Notes under the pieces: generated by a model | Databases searched by the model: none | What the model was told of the DNA's origin: nothing | What the model saw: the letters and a program-made list of their open reading frames with translations, nothing else | Shown: positions 58,635 through 64,000 of the stretch, one piece after another | How positions within the stretch are numbered: position 1 is the first letter of the stretch | Layout: each line of letters starts with the position of its first letter | Position numbers and translations under genes: made by a program | Source of the DNA: Torreya grandis | Taxonomy: Eukaryota; Streptophyta; Pinopsida; Cupressales; Taxaceae | Assembly: GCA_037957365.1 (NCBI GenBank) | Contig: JARHVA010000349.1 | Location: 330,501 to 394,500 of the forward strand | Reading direction: 5' to 3' | Length of the DNA stretch: 64,000 nucleotides

Positions 58635-59460
58635 TGAAATGCCCCTTTTCCTATGTTGTGCTCCCTTCCAATACTCACGTATCCCTCCAAGATACCCGTA
58701 CACCCACTAATGACGTGGCAGCGAGCAGTATATGGGTTTGGGAAACCCAATGATCTGAATCCAAAGCTCCCACGCTGCCTCCAAATCAACATGCCAATCC
58801 TCCAGCTATGGCATCAACCTTCAGGGCCCCTCTATGACAAATAACCTATGATACCTTCTCAATTTGTACAGTCGGTACCAAATTAATTGCCAGTATGCTG
58901 AAAATGATCTTCGGTACTGGTGAATGCAACTACTAGGTTTTGAGGATAAACCCTCTCACTGAAATAACCCTTCCAGCTAGGGTACAAAGTCTCCTCTACA
59001 CCGAAACCAAGAATACCAAGCGATTTCACTCCTTGAGCAATAGAAATGAACACACAAGCTCACCAAACCTTTAGAGAATAATAGCCATGAACATAATGAT
59101 CCTCCTATTCCCCTTTTATAACACCTCCAAACCCTAAAATTTTCACCTTAACCAACGCCCCCTTTAAAAAAATAATAACTAATAACTACTCATTAAGGGT
59201 CCAACACCCATAGGGGAGGGGGGGAACGGGGGCAATAGCATTTTTCCTAATCATAAGTTATGACTTAAAGCACCTCAACGTGAAAATATAACATAAAGTG
59301 CATTAATGGCATCCTCAACGTAAAAATATAAATTTAAATGCACCAAAGGGTCCAAATATTCCCTTTATTACTCCCATGCCCCAATTCCCAAGGGAATAAA
59401 TAAGGAAAAAGGGTGGAGTAGGCCAACTAGGTCTCCGAACATTGGGAAAGGGACATTACA
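58635..59460. repeat. LTR-like insertion within the chimeric region
   Basis: It starts TGAAATGCCCCTTTTCC and ends GGGAAAGGGACATTACA, imperfectly inverted TG...CA ends. Its right border coincides with the point where the coiled-coil reading (EEFIVVEERVAV-type, minus strand) is lost. Flanking 5-mers (AGATC at 58630-58634, GCCAC at 59461-59465) do not match, so a simple solo LTR with intact target duplication is not supported. No coding region inside. Confidence 0.5.
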
Positions 59461-60114
59461 GCCACTCTTTCTTCTACAACTATAAATTCTCCAATAGATT
59501 TCCAGCGTTCATTTGATAATGTTGTATTCCTCTCGTCTATTTGATCTAGTAATTGCTGTAACCTACCTATCTCAACTTGAGCTTTTTTAAGATTTTCAGT
59601 TTCTTCTTGTATTTTAGTCCTTAGATCATTCCCATCTGCTTGAAATAAGCAAACCTGCTTTTCCAAATCACGTATTTGAGTATGATATGCTGTGATTTGA
59701 TACTCAGCTTTTTCTTTCTCACTTCGGGAGAAATGTAGCTGCCCATTTAAGTGTTGAACATATCCCAATGTGTTTTTGAACTCCCCCTTTAAGTCCAAGT
59801 TTTCTCTTTCAAGTTGAGAAAGCCTTTTCTAGAAATCATGCAAATTTGTGTCCAAATTGTTTCTCTGCTTGTTCTGTTGCTTGCTCTCAGCTATTAGCAT
59901 AAGCATCTCTTCCTGCAAATCCTGGAACAAGAATTCCAACTTCTTTATGTCACCTTTCACAATTGCAAACAAATTTTCAACCTCTAGCTTATCATATTTT
60001 TTGCATTGTATTGTTACTATAAAATCAATAACTGAATTTAAATATGAGGAAGCATCTGCTGGAAATCGACACAATGTATCTTCAATATGTGAACATGATA
60101 CATCAAGAATTATG
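59461..60114 (-). pseudogene. Coiled-coil segment fused in frame to the glutamate synthase fragment
   Basis: Read from 60114 downward in the frame of the preceding glutamate synthase segment: [60 protein letters not shown], a TAG at 59829-59831, then KRLSQLERENLDLKGEF, HTQIRDLEKQVCLF, RTKIQEETENLKKAQVEIGR and LQQLLDQIDERN. About 215 residues of strongly charged heptads form a long coiled coil. The single stop does not change the frame. The family is not recognised. Known coiled-coil regions of this look belong to cytoskeletal or scaffold proteins and to some gag proteins; the sequence does not decide between them. Confidence 0.6.
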
Positions 60115-60731
60115 GCAGCAACATTGCGACCAACCTTTCCAAGGACAGCTACACAACCACCAGTCATGTACTCGCAGCAATGATCATCAGTCCCTTCAAC
60201 AACAGCTTCAGCAAGAGAGTTCCTAACAGGGAAACATTCACCAGGTTCCCCTCTGACAAAGAGCTGACCTCCTGTTGCACCATATAAGCAAGTATTCACC
60301 ATGATAGTTGAATCTTCTTGCACAAAACCTATGGTTTCACTTGGAACTATAACAAGTTCTCCACCAGCCATGCCCTTGCCAACATAGTCATTGGCTTCTC
60401 CCACAAGTCGAGTGTTCATGCCAGGTGTCAAAAAGCATCCAAATGATTGCCCTGCACTACCAACAAATGTTATATCAAGTTGTCCTGCAAAACTTGTATC
60501 CCCATACTTTTTGGCAATGACACCCACAATGCGGCTACAGACCGCACGATCTACATTATATATACGAACAGTTTTATTTATTAATCCTTCTTCTCTCGCA
60601 ACAGAAACCTGAGGATCTACTAGCAAAATTTCATCTAAATTATGTCCATTTGTATGAAAATCCTGTTGTCTTATCTTTGTGCTACTCCATTTTGGTAGCC
60701 CAACGCTAGAAAGGATGTAACTAAGATCAAG
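60115..60731 (-). pseudogene. Glutamate synthase (NADH-GOGAT-type) GXGXG-domain fragment
   Basis: The minus strand reads [20 protein letters not shown], then [119 protein letters not shown] and [12 protein letters not shown]. This is the C-terminal GXGXG (beta-helix) domain of the synthase part of plant glutamate synthase, which makes two glutamates from 2-oxoglutarate and glutamine in plastids. The context [11 protein letters not shown] points to the NADH form rather than the ferredoxin form (established knowledge, from memory). About 200 of some 2000 residues are present, with no intron visible. It breaks off right after GRNVAA and joins the coiled coil. A TAA precedes LDLSY. It is a fragment, not a gene. 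Confidence 0.88.
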
Positions 60732-62377
60732 TTACTGAGTCTTCATGAGAGATAGATGTCTTGGCCTTAGCAAATTTGTTTTCAAGATCATTCTCACAAC
60801 ATTTGGGCATGGAGTCATCATCAATGTCTTCCAAACATATGGCAGCAGGTGTAAAATATGCTAATTTAAATCTTCTTGACCTATGTTCGAAATTTTGTCT
60901 TGAAGCGCCAAAACTCAACCGTAAACAGCTCGGAAATTCTGCATCAATTCGTCCCAAAATTTTAACCGCTGTGCAGCCATCTGAATGAACTTTCCAACAG
61001 TTCAAATGGATCACAAAACAAAGCCCTGGAGTAAAAGTTATGGATGAAAAACCATCTCTATCTCCTCAACATTTCACACATACAAAGGACAATTAAAAAC
61101 ATAAATAAATATTAATCTTTATGCACCATATGAATTTAGCATATTCAGATATACATTTCATACTTCTAATTTTACCTCTGAATACCTGACAAACAATGGG
61201 GATTGAGCCTTGCCAAATCAACGACCATCACCGTTTCAGGATTGTTTTACAAATAGTTGCATTTGATCGCCTAATCACCGATAGATGGCCCAAATTTAAT
61301 CATATTAGATCAACCACCAGCATTGATTTGGGATTGATTTCAAACTTGTGCCTTTGACCTCCAAATTGGTGTTGCACTGCCATGTGGCACCATTTTGTTG
61401 TTTCAGAGTTAATTTTCAAATTTTCAACTAGACCTCCAATTCAGTGATGGACCTCCATGTGCAGATTATTCAAAATGATAACAGCCCCACACACGCTCAC
61501 CTCCACATGACCAAACATATTCTTCTCATTCCTTTACATTACATGCGGTTTTGCATATAAACACTTGAAGCTTTCTAACACAAGGCGCGTGGGATATATG
61601 CTTGTGAGTTTATTAAAGTTTTCAACTTCTTTGCCCTCACCACATGCTTAAAATTATAACACCTTCAACATAACATGCCCATATTCAAACACTTAAGAGT
61701 GCAAGTGCCAACACATATAAAGAGCAAACAAACTCGGCCACCATCAATGTGGGATATATGCCTTAGCTATTTTATTCAGTGCAACACTAAGCCATCTGAT
61801 TGTAACCTTTCCTTGCTTTTTGGCTTGATATCCACTTTACAAAACAAAGCATGGACCCTTCCACGTATACTGCTTTGCGAAAAAAATAAACTCATTTTTT
61901 AGTATAATGATAGCAACTAGCCCCTCGATATTTATTTGATGACATTTTATAAAATTGATGCACAGGCATTTCCACTCATTTTGTTTTAATAAAAACTTGT
62001 CCTTTCTAGAATTTTACCCCAATGTCCAAGGGCTTCACTCCATGGGCTTGGCCCCCACTTTAAAATTTCATCATATTCAGAGGTTAGACGCACAGCGGAG
62101 GCAAATGTATAGATTTAAACTACTCTAATCATGAACGTCCTAATATTGCATCATAATTCTTCACTACACTCTCCATTCTTATAACCACAAATACTGCATT
62201 GATTCTTTTTCCCATTATGGTTATCTCTTGATCCAAAAGGATCCCCAATGGAGCAAAGCTAATTCTAATTTTAAATATGTGCTTTTATCAATGGTGGTTT
62301 CCCTAATATTTTCCATAGCTTTTCTAGTAAGATATTTATGCCAGATCCACCATTAATCAAACTTTTTGGAAGAATCA
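60732..62377. other. Upstream part of the chimeric element; no domain recognised
   Basis: A 95-codon minus ORF at 60727-61014 (AEFPSCLRLSFGASRQNFEH, then AAICLEDIDDDSMPKCCEND) sits just upstream of the glutamate synthase fragment in another frame; I do not recognise it and it may be a further captured piece or leader. The rest (61020-62377) is AT-rich without features. No copy of the 57345 LTR appears here, so the 5' LTR is lost or lies beyond the chromovirus that begins at 62378. Confidence 0.4.
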
Positions 62378-62931
62378 TGTAATATTCCGAACTAGAATAT
62401 TATATGGAAATTTGATTTCCTTGGAAAATCTTGCTTAAAATAAATAAATATAGAATTTGTACTTTAGAATAACTTATTTAAATCAAATGAGTTTTCAGTA
62501 TATAATTTTAGAACTCGAATTTTACAATAAGCGTCTCAAGGGTTTACATCCTTGAGATTGGGATTACAAGGGTTTTCATCCTTGTATCCAGTCTTACTTT
62601 TGAGGGGTTTTGTCCTCAATTGTAATCGCAAGCATTAAGCTTATACAGGTTATATGTTTAATACATAAATGATTTTTGATGATTTCCTTCCTTTCCCATA
62701 ATCCTTTATTTATACCTTCACCCTTACATTGAAAATGTGCGCCTTCCGCAAAGGTAGCGTCCTTCCATAATAACTTAACTAAATAATTAATAATTTAACT
62801 ATTGTCCCTTCATAAAGTGTTGTGTTGTTGGCCCTTCATAAATTGCAGCAATTTATTTAGTTAATGTTGTGTTGTTATTCCTTGCAGCAATTCCTTTTTA
62901 AATAGCAGTAGTTCCGTGTGGGAATGTTACA
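62378..62931 (-). repeat. 3' LTR of a second chromovirus
   Basis: 554 bp, TGTAATATTCC...GGAATGTTACA, a good inverted pair. Three stems near 62528 (AAGGGTTTACATCCTT), 62570 (AAGGGTTTTCATCCTT) and 62598 (GAGGGGTTTTGTCCTC). It is the same lineage as the 22583-28565 element, but clearly diverged from it. Confidence 0.9.
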
Positions 62932-63290
62932 AACCTCCCATCCTCAAATTGCTTGTCCTCAAGCAATTGTAGATTTGGATGTTCAAGGATTGATGCTCCT
63001 TCCCATGTGGCATCTTCAAGTGGTAAATTTTTCCAACAAATCAAATACTCTTTGATACTTCTATTCCTTAACCTTTTTTCACAAGCCTCAAGAATAGCTT
63101 CAGGTATTAAAATCAGCTTACCTTCATCGTCTAATGGTAGTAGCTCTATAGAAGGATTAATATGTTGGCCAAGTGCCCTTTTTAGGCTTGAAACATGGAA
63201 AACATTATGTATCCGACTACAACCTAGTAATTCTAACCCATAAGCAACCTCTCCCACCTTCCTCATGATTTTATATGGTCAGTAGAAACA
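62898..63290 (-). pseudogene. Second chromovirus: integrase C-terminus and chromodomain
   Basis: The ORF reads RKVGEVAYGLELLGCSRIHN, VFHVSSLKRALGQH, then PEAILEACEKRLRNRSIKEY, LICWKNLPLEDATWEGAS and HPNLQLLEDKQFEDGRFVTF. The chromodomain (R.K.LRNRS..EYL..W..LP..DATWE) is complete and better preserved than that of the 23.2-kb element. The reading frame stays open past the polypurine tract and ends 33 bases inside the 3' LTR. Frame changes separate it from the integrase core to the right, so the enzyme is not intact. Confidence 0.88.
62932..62950 (-). promoter_or_regulatory. Polypurine tract
   Basis: Minus strand TTTGAGGATGGGAGGTT directly before the LTR start TGTAACATTCC. It is also translated: the overlapping ORF encodes FEDGRFV here. 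Confidence 0.8.
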
Positions 63291-63395
63291 TGGTTTGAGT
63301 TTCTCGGCTCCACTTTGCTTGATGGAGGTCTACCTATATGGCTGTAAACACAAATATACCATGTCCCCTACTTCAAAGTTTTGTTCTGTTCTATG

Positions 63396-64000
63396 CTAAT
63401 ATGCATATAGCTTTTGTTGATTTTGTGTTTGTTGAAGATTATCCTTGAGAGTCCTAAGAATATCTTGAGTTTGTTGGATTAAGCCCTTGGCTCCTGGAAC
63501 TCTACTATCTGGAATGACCAAATCCATGAAAGATTGCACATTGTACCCATACAAAGCTTTGAAGGGTGTCATTCCAATTGACATGTGATAGGAGGTATTA
63601 TAGCAGAATTCTCCCAAGTGCAACCATTTGATCCATGCATTTTGTTGTCCTGATATATAATTCCTAAAATATGTTTCAATCCATTTATTGACGGCTTTTG
63701 TTTGACCATCTGTTTGAGGATGATAACTTGTACTTGGAGTCAGTTCAGTGCCTGCTAGGTGAAAGAGTTCTTGCCAAAATGAACTCATAACCCTTCTATC
63801 TCTGTCACTAACAATGTTCTTTGGCAGCCCATGTAATTTAAAGATTTTTCTAAAAAAAATTCCAGCTACCAAGGATTTATCATACTTAGTGGGAAGAGGA
63901 AAGAAATGAGCATACTTCGTCAAACGGTCAACAACTACATAGAGACAACTCTTCCCTTGAACCATGGGCAATCCAATAATAAAATCCATTGAAATACCTT
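63396..64000 (-). pseudogene. Second chromovirus: integrase core, catalytic Glu replaced
   Basis: 197 codons from 63989: MDFIIGLPMVQGKSCLYVVV (first Asp), HGLPKNIVSDRDRRVMSS (second Asp), HLAGTELTPSTSYHPQTDGQ, then TKAVNKWIETYFRNY. Counting 36 positions from the second Asp lands on Lys where the 23.7-kb sister has Glu (TEDVNKW) and the family needs Glu, so this copy lacks a catalytic residue. LGEFCYNTSYHMSIGMTPF and KALYG follow. The element continues beyond the window, where RT, protease, gag and the 5' LTR are expected. Confidence 0.9.

Noticed and set aside
58635..59460. Clean solo LTR
   Set aside because: Ends look like LTR ends, but the flanking 5-mers differ and the coiled-coil frame does not resume on the left, so a simple insertion is not supported.
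59829..60626. A functional glutamate synthase gene
   Set aside because: Only about 200 residues of one domain remain, the catalytic amidotransferase and FMN domains are absent, an upstream stop is present, and the frame continues into an unrelated coiled coil.

Overview
The window reads as nuclear DNA from a seed plant with a large, repeat-packed genome. It is AT-rich, with introns or spacers lacking any recognisable coding, plant-type LTR retrotransposons (Ty1/copia and Ty3/gypsy chromoviruses primed by initiator tRNA-Met), L1-type LINEs with DUF4283/CCHC ORF1 and zf-RVT domains, and hAT transposons with DUF659 and C-terminal dimerisation domains. The nested, mostly decayed elements would suit a gymnosperm or another giant plant genome; that is inference. 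No intact host gene was recognised, and no rRNA, tRNA gene or CRISPR array was seen. The only host-derived protein sequence recognised is a glutamate synthase fragment near 60.1-60.7 kb.

Layout. 1-3060: decayed copia gag-int-RT (minus). 5016-5971: LTR fragment, GC-richer insert and a perfect 71-bp inverted repeat. 6280-7280: fragment shared with a gypsy element near 45 kb. 7.3-13.4 kb: no recognised feature. 13.4-15.8 kb: hAT transposase pseudogene (plus) with a 270-bp segment in three tandem copies. 16.7-17.7 kb: retroelement 3' end and LTR fragment. 17.7-19.0 kb: 5'-truncated LINE (minus). 19.5-22.6 kb: LTR remnants. 22583-28565: a structurally complete chromovirus (minus) with 5-bp target duplication, PBS, PPT, gag, protease, RT/RNase H, integrase and chromodomain, broken by stops and frameshifts. 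29.5-30.1 kb: candidate TIR element. 30.5-34.2 kb: second hAT transposase pseudogene (minus) mixed with LINE fragments (plus). 36.7-39.7 kb: non-autonomous LTR element (plus) hosting a hAT-like element with 8-bp TSD. 41.1-42.3 kb: tandem duplications. 42.3-43.3 kb: LINE-like RT fragment. 43.4-47.0 kb: LTR followed by decayed gypsy gag-protease (plus). 48.4-54.0 kb: nearly full LINE (minus) interrupted by a 1.0-kb hAT-like element. 54.1-56.3 kb: probable long LTR (plus) whose U3 is packed with CCTTCGGAC palindromes. 57.3-60.7 kb: chromovirus-type 3' LTR and PPT behind a chimeric coding region (glutamate synthase domain joined in frame to a coiled coil). 62378-64000: 3' part of another chromovirus, running off the window.

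How it fits together. Three LTRs (near 22.6/27.9, 57.3 and 62.4 kb) share terminal sequences, the same PPT-proximal sequence and a thrice-repeated small hairpin, so they are one lineage. The 57.3-kb member carries host-like coding sequence where gag-pol would be expected, which makes it a candidate for retrotransposon gene capture. That chimera is the most unusual object here.
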